From assembly GCA_963748405.1 (NCBI GenBank), contig CAVVIT010000006.1:558001-622000 (forward strand): 64,000 nucleotides of DNA. Direction: 5' to 3'. Under the pieces are notes generated by a model that was not told where the DNA came from, made no database searches, and saw nothing but the letters and a program-made list of their open reading frames with translations. The translations under genes and the position numbers were made by a program. Positions 16,533 through 24,295 of this stretch are shown here, in pieces. Every line of letters begins with the position of its first letter. The first letter of the stretch is position 1. Source of the stretch: Fen-1273 sp963748405 (GTDB lineage: Bacteria; Bacteroidota; Ignavibacteria; UBA10030; UBA6906).

Positions 16533-17366
16533 TCACGTCCCCCCCAGGTGCACGGAGAGTCCTACGTGATGCGTGAACCCGAGTTCCTGGTGGGCGCAGA
16601 AGGCGTACTCGATATCCGCGGGCCCCAGGCGGATTCCGGCGCCGGCGGAAAACGCAGAAGGGTACGTGGAGACGCCGCCCCGGAGCGAGAAGACGCCTCC
16701 CAGAACCAGTTCGGCACCGAGGCGGATTTCGGCCGGGAACCGGGGGTCACCGACCGCGTCGCACGCCACGAGGAATCCGTCTGCGGCCCTGAATGCCAGG
16801 CCGGCCTCGATCGTCCGCGGTATGCTCTCACGCGAGATCCCGGGGGAAGGAGCGTTCGCATCGAAGACGCACGCCCCGACCTCCAGTCCCCGCACGATCT
16901 CCAGGATCATGCCGACATCACATCCCGCGCAGCGGGCGCTGCCGTACCCGGCGATCGAAAGACTGTTGAGCGTGACGCTGCCGCCTGCGCGGATTCCCCC
17001 ACCGCAATCGAGCGCGAGTGCCGCACTGAGCGTGAACTCCCTGTACAGCTCGTACCCGTAGGCCTCCGCGCTCACGGAGGCGGCGAAACGTCCGAGCGGG
17101 CCGGACAGGGCGCACGCGGTGCGCGAGAGCTCACTCAGGCCGAACGGCGACGGGGCGGATGCGACGGCGATCACCGTCCCTTTCATCCCCGCAAGCCCGG
17201 CCGGGTTCATCAATCCGCCCCAGGCGTCCGCACCGAACGCCAGGCCCGCGCCCCCCATCCCGCACGCGCGTACGCTCTCGACGTGCCGTTCGAACGCTGC
17301 GAGAGCCCTCCCGGCGTTCATGCAGACTGCCGCCCCCGCCAGAATCGCCATCAAAGCCGTCTTCAC
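16533..17366 (-). CDS. PorV/PorQ-like outer membrane barrel protein
   Basis: This 277-residue protein has a signal peptide (MKTALMAILAGAAVCMNAGRALA, with a GTG initiator) and an N-terminal motif GMGGAGLAFGADAWGGLMNP that is typical of the PorV/PorQ and FadL-like barrels of Bacteroidota and relatives. The rest is a series of short amphipathic strands ending in SVHLGG, consistent with an outer-membrane beta barrel. PorV homologues shuttle type IX secretion substrates, but many paralogues do other things. The GTG at 17366 is chosen because the signal peptide begins there; upstream residues look like untranslated leader. It heads the operon with the HHH protein. Confidence 0.72.
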   Translation of the reverse strand: MKTALMAILAGAAVCMNAGRALAAFERHVESVRACGMGGAGLAFGADAWGGLMNPAGLAGMKGTVIAVASAPSPFGLSELSRTACALSGPLGRFAASVSAEAYGYELYREFTLSAALALDCGGGIRAGGSVTLNSLSIAGYGSARCAGCDVGMILEIVRGLEVGACVFDANAPSPGISRESIPRTIEAGLAFRAADGFLVACDAVGDPRFPAEIRLGAELVLGGVFSLRGGVSTYPSAFSAGAGIRLGPADIEYAFCAHQELGFTHHVGLSVHLGGT

Positions 17367-17438
17367 CTCGCATTCCCTTCTCCCCGTCCTCCAGTGATAC
17401 AGTCTCCGGAACCGGTTTTGCGAGCCCGTGCGCGCGGC

Positions 17439-17467
17439 TTGACCCCCTTGACGAAAAGGCGTATATT
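17439..17467 (+). promoter_or_regulatory. Sigma70-like promoter of the PorD-like gene, overlapping a divergent one
   Basis: TTGACC (17439-17444) and TATATT (17462-17467) are 17 bp apart, start near 17474. On the other strand TTGATT (17487-17482) and TATACG (17465-17460), 16 bp apart, could drive the PorV-like gene. The two -10 boxes overlap, so the promoters would compete. Confidence 0.5.
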
Positions 17468-17497
17468 GGGCGCATTCCCACAATCAAGGTGGCAAAA

Positions 17498-18400
17498 ATG
17501 AACCTGAAGCGATCTGCAATCGTTGCCGTCCTTCTCCTCCTCCTCGCGGTCCCCTGGCGGGTCAGTGCCCAGCAGATCGAGGTCACCGTGGTCGTCAACT
17601 ACGAAGCGATCCCCACGACGAACAAAGATCTGCTCCGCGATTTTGCCAGCGACGTGAAAACGTACATCAGCAACTTCAACTGGGGGCCGGGGAGCCCGAA
17701 CGACAAGGTCAAGTGCACGCTCAACGTGTTTTTCCAGAGCGTCATCGGCGACAACCGTTATTCGGCACAGGTGTTCATCGGAAGCCAGAGGGAGATCTAC
17801 AAATCGGCGCAGAGCACTGCCGTCGTCCGGCTCTTCGACCAACTCTGGGAATTTACGTACCTGAAGACCAATCCGCTGAGCCACAATCGGAACTCATACG
17901 ACGATCTGACGAGCTTCGTCGACTTTTACATGTACCTCGTGATGGGATACGACTACGACACGGTGGAACGACTGTCCGGCACCCCCCTGTTCCAGAGGGC
18001 GGCGGACGTCGCAAGCCAGGGGAGATCCACGGGAGAGAAGGGCTGGCAGCCGGCGACATCGGGCTACTCCCGCATACAGCTCATCGACGAGCTCATGAGC
18101 ACGGCGTACCAGCCCGTGCGCGAGGCGTCGTGGTATTACCATTTTGCGGGGCTCGACTCGCTCTCCACCGACAGGAACCGGGGCTGGCAGAACATGCTCA
18201 CGGCGATACAGAAGATTGCCGACGCAAAGAAGACCGCGGATCCCCGGAACGTGATCATCAAGTCGTTCTTCGAAGCGAAGGCGAAGGAGATTGCGGAGGT
18301 CTTCGCGGACTATCCCGACCCGTCGGTCTTCTCGTTCTTCGCAAGCGTCGACCCCAACCATCAGCAGACGTACGACGAGGCGAGGAACAGGAAGAAGTGA
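17498..18400 (+). CDS. DUF4835 / PorD-like protein
   Basis: This 300-residue secreted protein has a signal peptide (about residues 1-24, ending SAQQ) and the DUF4835 pattern: an N-terminal strand-rich half (VVVNYEAIPTTNKDLLRDF, VFIGSQREIYKS), the motif SFVDFYMYLVMGYDYD, then LSGTPLFQRAADVASQ and a helical half with REASWYYHFAGLDSLS. The family is annotated as PorD in type IX secretion because of its link to that system in Bacteroidota; its mechanism is unknown. AAGGTGG precedes the ATG. It stands alone on the plus strand, divergent from the PorV-like gene. Confidence 0.85.
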   Translation: MNLKRSAIVAVLLLLLAVPWRVSAQQIEVTVVVNYEAIPTTNKDLLRDFASDVKTYISNFNWGPGSPNDKVKCTLNVFFQSVIGDNRYSAQVFIGSQREIYKSAQSTAVVRLFDQLWEFTYLKTNPLSHNRNSYDDLTSFVDFYMYLVMGYDYDTVERLSGTPLFQRAADVASQGRSTGEKGWQPATSGYSRIQLIDELMSTAYQPVREASWYYHFAGLDSLSTDRNRGWQNMLTAIQKIADAKKTADPRNVIIKSFFEAKAKEIAEVFADYPDPSVFSFFASVDPNHQQTYDEARNRKK

Positions 18401-18425
18401 AGCTTTTCTCCCGGCGTACGGGCAC

Positions 18426-19571
18426 TCAGGAGGGACCCGCTCCGCGTGAGGCGAGACCCAGGAGGTCGTCCACCCGCGCAGTGACCTGCTCCACCGTGAG
18501 GGCCCTCATGCACCACGACCCGTACCGCTCCCCGGCGGGAATCGTGTTGCGGCAGGCCGACGGAGGGCACGCCGGGCAGGGTTCCGCGCTCTGCATCGTC
18601 CCCGCGCGCTTCTCGTCGCCGTAGATCTTCCACAGGACGTCGTCGAACCGGGGTATGAGCGCCAGCGAAGGGACGCCGGCGGCCACCGCGAGGTGCCTCG
18701 GCCCCGAGTTGTTCGAGATACAGAGCACGCATTTCGCCAGGAGCGCGGCGAGATCCATCACGTCGGTCGTGACCACGAGCCGCGGCGCGGTGGCGCAGTT
18801 CTTCCTGACCTCTTCCAGGACCTGCGTGTCGAATATGCTTCCCGCCAGGACCACGGGGATGCCTCTGTGCTGCAGGTGATCGATGAGCGCGGCGAAGTAT
18901 TCCGGTGGCCAGACCCGGTAGAGCCCGCTCGCTCCCGGGTGGACCGCGACGACCGATTTCTCCTCCGCCAGGCCGAGTGAATTCCAGCGCGCCTCCGCCC
19001 GCACCCTGTACTCTCGCGGGATCGCCACCACCGTCCTCCGCGTTCTCACCGTTGCCCCCGCCGCCTCCGCCAGCGCGCAGTAGTGAGCAAGCACCCCCTC
19101 GCTGCTCTGCTTCTTCCGTACCGCGCGGGAGAGGAGCACGGAAAGCGTCTTTCCCTCCTCTCCGACCCTGACGCGCGCCATCGAGAGGTACGCCCAGAGG
19201 AAGAACCTGTCCTGCGGGAAGGTACAGACGATGCCGTCGAATTTCCCCCTCCAGAACCAGCGCAGCACCGACCACTCCGCCCCGATCCGGCGCATCCCCC
19301 GGAGATTCCGGAGGGCCTCCCGGTCGATCTCGGCGACACGGTCCACGTGCGGATCCGCGCGGAGCACCGCGGAAGTCCCTTTGATCGGATTCTCCAGGAG
19401 AACGGGAGCGGCGGAGGCGCCCGCACCTTCGTACGAACGCCGCTGGAGCACCAGAACGGTGAGAGACGAGGAAGGAAACGACTCTTTCAGCGCGCGGAGG
19501 GCGGGGGAAAGGATCAGGAGATCCCCGAGCTGGCCTTCCGCGATGACGCAGATCCGTTTCAGAGGCTTCAT
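18426..19571 (-). CDS. Glycosyltransferase family 9 (heptosyltransferase-like)
   Basis: GT9 enzymes move heptose or related sugars to the lipopolysaccharide core on the cytoplasmic face. The 381 residues begin with ICVIAEGQLGDLLILSPALRALK, the family's acceptor-domain motif, and contain the donor-domain markers VVAVHPGASGLYRVWPPEYF and SNNSGPRHLAVAAGVPSLAL. The C-terminus has four cysteines (CPACPPSAC and a later SWC). It lies 46 bp after the TatD-radical SAM gene, the last of the bamA-holB-metG run. Exact sugar and acceptor cannot be read. LPS fits the BamA-bearing envelope. Confidence 0.87.
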   Translation of the reverse strand: MKPLKRICVIAEGQLGDLLILSPALRALKESFPSSSLTVLVLQRRSYEGAGASAAPVLLENPIKGTSAVLRADPHVDRVAEIDREALRNLRGMRRIGAEWSVLRWFWRGKFDGIVCTFPQDRFFLWAYLSMARVRVGEEGKTLSVLLSRAVRKKQSSEGVLAHYCALAEAAGATVRTRRTVVAIPREYRVRAEARWNSLGLAEEKSVVAVHPGASGLYRVWPPEYFAALIDHLQHRGIPVVLAGSIFDTQVLEEVRKNCATAPRLVVTTDVMDLAALLAKCVLCISNNSGPRHLAVAAGVPSLALIPRFDDVLWKIYGDEKRAGTMQSAEPCPACPPSACRNTIPAGERYGSWCMRALTVEQVTARVDDLLGLASRGAGPS

Positions 19572-19617
19572 GGGATGGCCGGGTGTGCGGTTGTACCGGG
19601 CGGAGGGATTCCGGGTC

Positions 19618-21024
19618 TCAGAAAAACGGGCGCGTGTAAAACGTCGCGCCGATCTCCTCCTCCACGAAGCGGCGCGCCTTTTCCCTGTCCACGTCGTTGA
19701 GATCCACGATCGTGAGAACGACCCGCGGAAGCAGGCGCACGGATTCGCGGGCGAATTCGATCATCGCCGGAAAGAATTTCTTCCCGTCGAGCCGCATCAG
19801 CTCCCCGTACTGCACCGGATCCGTGGAGTTCAGGCTTATGGACACCGCGTCGATGAGACCGACGAGCTCCGGCACGATGTTTCGCTTGTTGATCACGTTC
19901 CCGTGACCGTCCGTGTTGAGGCGGGTCTTTCCCCCCCGTGATTTGACCCAGGCGGCAACCTCTTTGAGCGCCCCGAGCCGGATCGTGGGTTCGCCGTAGC
20001 CGCAGAACACGATCTCGTCGTACTTCAGCGGATCGCCGATCGCGTCGATCACCTCGCGCGCCTCGGGCTCGCGCTCGATCCGGAGGTTGTGCCCCTTGAT
20101 GACCGCCGCTCCTTTCCTGTCGCAGAAGACGCAGTCTGCATTGCACCGGATCGTCAGGTTGATGTACAGCGAATTCTTCAGGGGGTAGACGAACACCGGA
20201 AGAGCGGGCGAGCCCACACCGAACATCCGGTAGGCGCCGTACGACGTCGTGCGCGCAATGTCGTCCGTCGACAGGTGCTGGAGCCCGGCAATTTTCGCCG
20301 CGATGACGGGAAGCCGTGCGGGCTCGTTTCTTGTCCCCCGGTGGGGAACCGGCGCAAGGTAGGGGCTGTCGGTTTCGAGAAGAAGGTGTTCGGCGGACAC
20401 CTCGCGCGCGACGTCGGCGGCAAATCCGGCGTTCTTGAACGTCACGATCCCGGGAAGGGACACGGAAAAACCGAGCCGGACGAGCTCCCAGGCCAGTGCG
20501 GGATCTCCCGGAAAACAGTGGAAGACGCCGCGGGGCGGGGGAAACCGGTCCAGTTCGGTCGCCGCCTGGCTCCGCCACCCGGGGTAGACCGCCAGGGCGT
20601 TCCGGACGATGCGGAGCGTCTCCTCCATGGCGTCTCTCGTGTGAATGACGACGGGAAGGTTGTTCCGGGCGGCGATGCCGAGCTGTGCGCTGAACACCCG
20701 CTCCTGCACGTCCCGGGGGGCGAAATCGTAGTGAAAATCGAGCCCGATCTCGCCTATCGCAACGACCTTGTTCCCTGTGCAGAGCTCTTCGATGGCGGCC
20801 AGAACCTCGTTGCCGGCGTGCGACGCCTCATGAGGGTGCACCCCCACGCACGCATAGATGCCCTCGTGCCCGGCGGCGAGCTCCACGGCCCTCCGGCTGT
20901 CGTCCAGGCTCGTGCCGGGGTTGATGATCGCCGTCACGCCGGCGTCCCGGGCGCGGGCAATCACCTCATCCCTGTCCGCGTCGAACTCTTTCGACGTCAG
21001 GTGTGCGTGTGTATCAATGAACAT
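19618..21024 (-). CDS. TatD-family hydrolase fused to a radical SAM domain
   Basis: The 468-residue protein joins two domains. Residues 1-270 are a TatD metal-dependent DNase: FIDTHAHLTSKEFDADRDE, GVHPHEA, GEIGLDFHYD, PVVIHTRDA, FHCFPGD and LLLETDSPYLAPVPHRG. Residues 280-468 are a radical SAM domain with the cluster motif CNADCVFC (C294, C298, C301), then FCGYGEPTIR, INKRNI and SISLNSTDPVQY. Radical SAM proteins linked to TatD are known as neighbours; here they are one chain. The reaction is unknown. It follows metG by 15 bp. Confidence 0.9.
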   Translation of the reverse strand: MFIDTHAHLTSKEFDADRDEVIARARDAGVTAIINPGTSLDDSRRAVELAAGHEGIYACVGVHPHEASHAGNEVLAAIEELCTGNKVVAIGEIGLDFHYDFAPRDVQERVFSAQLGIAARNNLPVVIHTRDAMEETLRIVRNALAVYPGWRSQAATELDRFPPPRGVFHCFPGDPALAWELVRLGFSVSLPGIVTFKNAGFAADVAREVSAEHLLLETDSPYLAPVPHRGTRNEPARLPVIAAKIAGLQHLSTDDIARTTSYGAYRMFGVGSPALPVFVYPLKNSLYINLTIRCNADCVFCDRKGAAVIKGHNLRIEREPEAREVIDAIGDPLKYDEIVFCGYGEPTIRLGALKEVAAWVKSRGGKTRLNTDGHGNVINKRNIVPELVGLIDAVSISLNSTDPVQYGELMRLDGKKFFPAMIEFARESVRLLPRVVLTIVDLNDVDREKARRFVEEEIGATFYTRPFF

Positions 21025-21039
21025 AAACCTTCATTCCCC

Positions 21040-23109
21040 TCATTTCACGGAGGCGCCGCTTCTGACCGGCGACTCGGGCGAAACAATCACGAGCGCGCCG
21101 TCCTCCCCGGTTGCCGCGAGCACCATCCCGTGCGACTCTTCCTTCATGAGCTTCGCCGGCACGAGATTCGCAACGACAACGACAAGCTTCCCCACGAGGT
21201 CCTCCGGCCTGTACTGCCGTGCGATTCCCGCGACAATCTGCCGCTGCTCCGTTCCGATCTCGACCTGGAGTTTCAGGAGCTTCTCCGATTTCGGAACCGG
21301 CTCGCACCGGAGGACCTTTCCCACGCGCAGGTCGATTTTCCTGAAGTAATCGATCGTAATCTTTTCCGGCTCCGCCGGCGTGGGAACCGGCGTGGGAACC
21401 GGCTGGGGTGCCGCAGGGGCGGCCCCGTCCTGTTCAATCATGCTGTCCTCGATTTTTGTGAAAAGAATCTCCGGCGTCCCCAGACGGTGCCCGGGTTCGA
21501 GCCCGGTCCGGCCTGCCGATTCCCACGACGCACGCGAGGCCTCCCCCGGCAGCGCGAGCATCCGCCAGATCCGCTCGCACGACTCCGGGATCACCGGGCT
21601 CATCATCACGGCAAGCGCGCGCGCGAGCTGAAGGCTGATGTTGATCGTGGTGGCGCATCGCTCCGGGGCGGTTTTCGCGGTCTTCCAGGGCTCGCTGTCG
21701 TTGAAGTACTTGTTCGCTCCCCGCGCCAGGTTCATCACCTCCAGGAGCCCGTCGCGGAACCGGTAATGCTCGTAGTATCCGGCGGCGACCCCCGGCGTCC
21801 GCTCCAGGAGCGAGAGGATGACGCTGTCCGCTTCCCCCGGGACGCCCCGGGGGGGCACGGCCCCGCCGAAGGACCGCGCGGCGAATGCGAGCGTCCTGTT
21901 GACGAAATTCCCCAGGATGTCGGCAAGCTCGTTGTTGTTCTTCGCCTGAAAGTCCCGCCAGGTGAAATCCGAATCCCGGTATTCCGGAAGGGCCGTCGCC
22001 AGGTAGTACCGGAGGGGATCGGCGGGGTACTTCGCCAGGAAGTCCTGCACGTCGACTCCCCATCCCCGGCTCTTGGAGAACTTCTGCCCCTTGTAGTTGA
22101 GGAATTCGTTCGCGGGAACATTGGCCGGAAGAACGTACTGCGTCGTGCCCCCGTCGTTCCACGCCATCAGCATCGCCGGGAACACGATCGTGTGAAACAC
22201 GACGTTGTCTTTCCCGATGAACGCGACGTACTTCGTGCCGGGGGAGAGCCAGTAGTCCTTCCAGGCGTCGGGACGCCCCTTCCCGGCGGCCCATTCCTTT
22301 GTCGAGGAAATGTACCCGAGGACCGCGTCGAACCAGACGTAAATCACCTTGTGTTCGTACCCCGGGAGCGGGATCCTGACCCCCCAGCTCAGATCGCGCG
22401 TCACCGCGCGGTCCTGGAGCCCTTCCTTGAACCACCCCCTGCAGTACTGCAGGACGTTCTCCTTCCACCCGTCCGCCGCGTCGGCGTTCTGTACGTACTC
22501 CTCGAGCCGCTTCTGGTAGGAGCCCAGGGGAAAATACAGGTGCGTCGTCTCGCGCACGACCGGCGTCTCTCCCGTGATCTTGCTCCTGGGGTTCAGGAGC
22601 TGGAGGGGATCGAGAAACGTGCCGCACACTTCGCACTGGTCGCCGCGGGCGTCCGTGTTCCCGCACACGGGGCAGGTCCCTTCGACGTACCTGTCGGGAA
22701 GGAACATTTCCGCCTTGGCGTCGTACAGCTGCTTCTCGTTCTTTTCCCTGAGGATGCCCCTCCGGTGGAACTCGAGCAGGAACTCGAGCGCCGTCGCGTG
22801 GTGGAGAGGGATCGATGTGCGGGAATAGTTGTCGAACGACATCCCGAATGCCGCGAAGGCGTCCCGGTCCATCGCGTGATACCTGTCGACGATCTCGCGG
22901 GGCGTCACCTTCTCCCTGTCCGCCGCCAGCGTGATGGCCACCCCGTGTTCATCCGAGCCGCAGATGAACAGGACGTCGTTCCCCTGCAGCCTCTGGAACC
23001 GCGCGTAGATGTCCGCGGGGAGGTACGCCCCCGCGAGATGCCCCAGGTGAATCGGGGCGTTCGCATAGGGAAGTGCCGCGGTGATGAGTATGCGTCGGGC
23101 GTTGCTCAT
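21040..23109 (-). CDS. metG: Methionyl-tRNA synthetase
   Basis: MetRS charges methionine to initiator and elongator tRNA. The 689 residues hold the class I HIGH-type motif HLGHLAGAYLPAD, the zinc knuckle CPVCGNTDARGDQCEVCG, the KMSKS-type loop KFSKSRGWG and an anticodon-binding helical domain. After a Pro/Ala linker (PTPVPTPAEP) comes a C-terminal tRNA-binding OB fold (DYFRKIDLRVGKVLRCEPVP). The length suits the dimeric MetRS with this extension. It starts 10 bp after holB. The long reading frame on the opposite strand here is a GC artefact. Confidence 0.97.
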   Translation of the reverse strand: MSNARRILITAALPYANAPIHLGHLAGAYLPADIYARFQRLQGNDVLFICGSDEHGVAITLAADREKVTPREIVDRYHAMDRDAFAAFGMSFDNYSRTSIPLHHATALEFLLEFHRRGILREKNEKQLYDAKAEMFLPDRYVEGTCPVCGNTDARGDQCEVCGTFLDPLQLLNPRSKITGETPVVRETTHLYFPLGSYQKRLEEYVQNADAADGWKENVLQYCRGWFKEGLQDRAVTRDLSWGVRIPLPGYEHKVIYVWFDAVLGYISSTKEWAAGKGRPDAWKDYWLSPGTKYVAFIGKDNVVFHTIVFPAMLMAWNDGGTTQYVLPANVPANEFLNYKGQKFSKSRGWGVDVQDFLAKYPADPLRYYLATALPEYRDSDFTWRDFQAKNNNELADILGNFVNRTLAFAARSFGGAVPPRGVPGEADSVILSLLERTPGVAAGYYEHYRFRDGLLEVMNLARGANKYFNDSEPWKTAKTAPERCATTINISLQLARALAVMMSPVIPESCERIWRMLALPGEASRASWESAGRTGLEPGHRLGTPEILFTKIEDSMIEQDGAAPAAPQPVPTPVPTPAEPEKITIDYFRKIDLRVGKVLRCEPVPKSEKLLKLQVEIGTEQRQIVAGIARQYRPEDLVGKLVVVVANLVPAKLMKEESHGMVLAATGEDGALVIVSPESPVRSGASVK

Positions 23110-23119
23110 ATCGTCGGGT

Positions 23120-24295
23120 TTACTCTCTCGATGTGCCGCCCTCGGCGCCGGGAGTCAGGACCGCGAGGCGGAGACGGACCGCAAGCTGCGCAAGAACGAG
23201 CTTAATATAGGTATAACGGTCCACAAGCGAAATCGATTTCTCCACGTCAGCCACCGCACGCGGGAGGTCGGCCCCCGGAAAACGCGAAATGAAGCTCTTC
23301 AGTTCCGTAAGCTGGTCAACGTTCACGACCTCCGACCCGTGGCGCAGGACCAGGGCGTCCCTGAACCAGAGAAGCATCAGCGTCAGGAAGCGGACGTGCA
23401 CGTCCCGGTCCTTCGTCTCCGCCAGCCGCTCGATGAGCTCGACGAGCTCCAGGGGCCTGGCGGCGAGCGCCTTCCGCACGAAGTCCACCACGTCCGCGCG
23501 CTGCGCCATCAGGTCACTCTCGCCCAGCTCCAGCGCCCGCGTGTAGCTCCCCCCCGCAAGGCGGGCCAGGAGGGCGGCGCGCGCGGCGTCCATGTGCCCG
23601 CGGCCGACCAGGGCGGAAGTGATCTCCTCTTCGGTCAGCGGGTCGAACCGGACGAGCTGGCACCGGGAGAGTATCGTCGGCAGGAGCGCTTCCCGCCGCG
23701 ACGTCGTCAGGATGAACATGGTATCCCCGGGGGGTTCCTCCAGCGTTTTGAGGAGCGTGTTCGCGGACGCGTCGTTCATCGCGTCGGCGCCGGAGATGAT
23801 GAACACCCGCGTGCGGCTGTCGGAGGTGCTCATGGAGGATTCGCGGCGGATCTCCCGCACGCTGTTGACCTTGATGACGTTCGCCTTCGGGATCTGTATC
23901 CGGTGGTACGGGTCGGCCCCCTTGAGGGCGAGCTGCTCCTGCACCACGCGCACCTCGGCCTCCGTCAGCTTCGCCAGCGGCCCGTCGTCGTCTTTTTCCT
24001 GTGCGCCCCGGGGGAGCGCGATGATCAGGCGGACGTCGGGGTGCTGCATCGTCGAAACGCGGAGGCACGACGGGCAGACGCCGCAGGCTTCGTCCTCCCC
24101 CCGTTCGCACCGCAGGACGCGCGCGAGCTCCAGGGCCGCGGCGTCCTTCCCCACCCCTTCCCCCCCGTAAAAGAGGTACGCGTGGGGCAGCCGGCCGCTC
24201 CGGCGCGCCGCGAGGAGCGTCCCTTTTACGCGGCGCTGCCCGATCACGCGGGGCCATACCGTGCGCACAGGTTCCCCGCCCCGTTCAGAAGGCAT
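23120..24295 (-). CDS. holB: DNA polymerase III delta' subunit
   Basis: Delta' is the fixed subunit of the clamp loader that puts the beta clamp on DNA. The 391-residue protein shows RLPHAYLFYGGEGVGKDAAA, the four-Cys zinc module (CERGEDEACGVCPSC), ANTLLKTLEEPPGDTMFILTT and the SRC-type sensor LPTILSRCQLVRF. The P-loop ends GKD rather than GKT/S, as expected for a subunit that need not bind ATP. ATG 24295 overlaps the bamA stop by 11 bp; a longer frame upstream is antiphase. It is between bamA and metG in one operon. Confidence 0.9.
   Translation of the reverse strand: MPSERGGEPVRTVWPRVIGQRRVKGTLLAARRSGRLPHAYLFYGGEGVGKDAAALELARVLRCERGEDEACGVCPSCLRVSTMQHPDVRLIIALPRGAQEKDDDGPLAKLTEAEVRVVQEQLALKGADPYHRIQIPKANVIKVNSVREIRRESSMSTSDSRTRVFIISGADAMNDASANTLLKTLEEPPGDTMFILTTSRREALLPTILSRCQLVRFDPLTEEEITSALVGRGHMDAARAALLARLAGGSYTRALELGESDLMAQRADVVDFVRKALAARPLELVELIERLAETKDRDVHVRFLTLMLLWFRDALVLRHGSEVVNVDQLTELKSFISRFPGADLPRAVADVEKSISLVDRYTYIKLVLAQLAVRLRLAVLTPGAEGGTSRE

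Noticed and set aside
21480..21510. A T-arm-like sequence (CGGGTTCGAGCCCGG) that could suggest a tRNA
   Set aside because: It lies inside metG coding sequence; no acceptor stem, D arm or anticodon arm can be drawn around it.
22060..22090. KFSKS in place of KMSKS in MetRS as a possible defect
   Set aside because: KFSKS is an accepted variant of this loop in MetRS; the rest of the active site is intact.
20089..23205. A 1038-codon open frame on the plus strand opposite metG and the TatD gene
   Set aside because: It is antisense to two clearly conserved genes, has low-complexity Arg/Pro/Gly-rich composition and no family signature; GC-rich DNA keeps the antisense frame open.
24120..24200. HolB P-loop ending GKD as a sign of a broken gene
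   Set aside because: Delta' subunits do not depend on ATP binding and vary here; the remaining motifs are kept.
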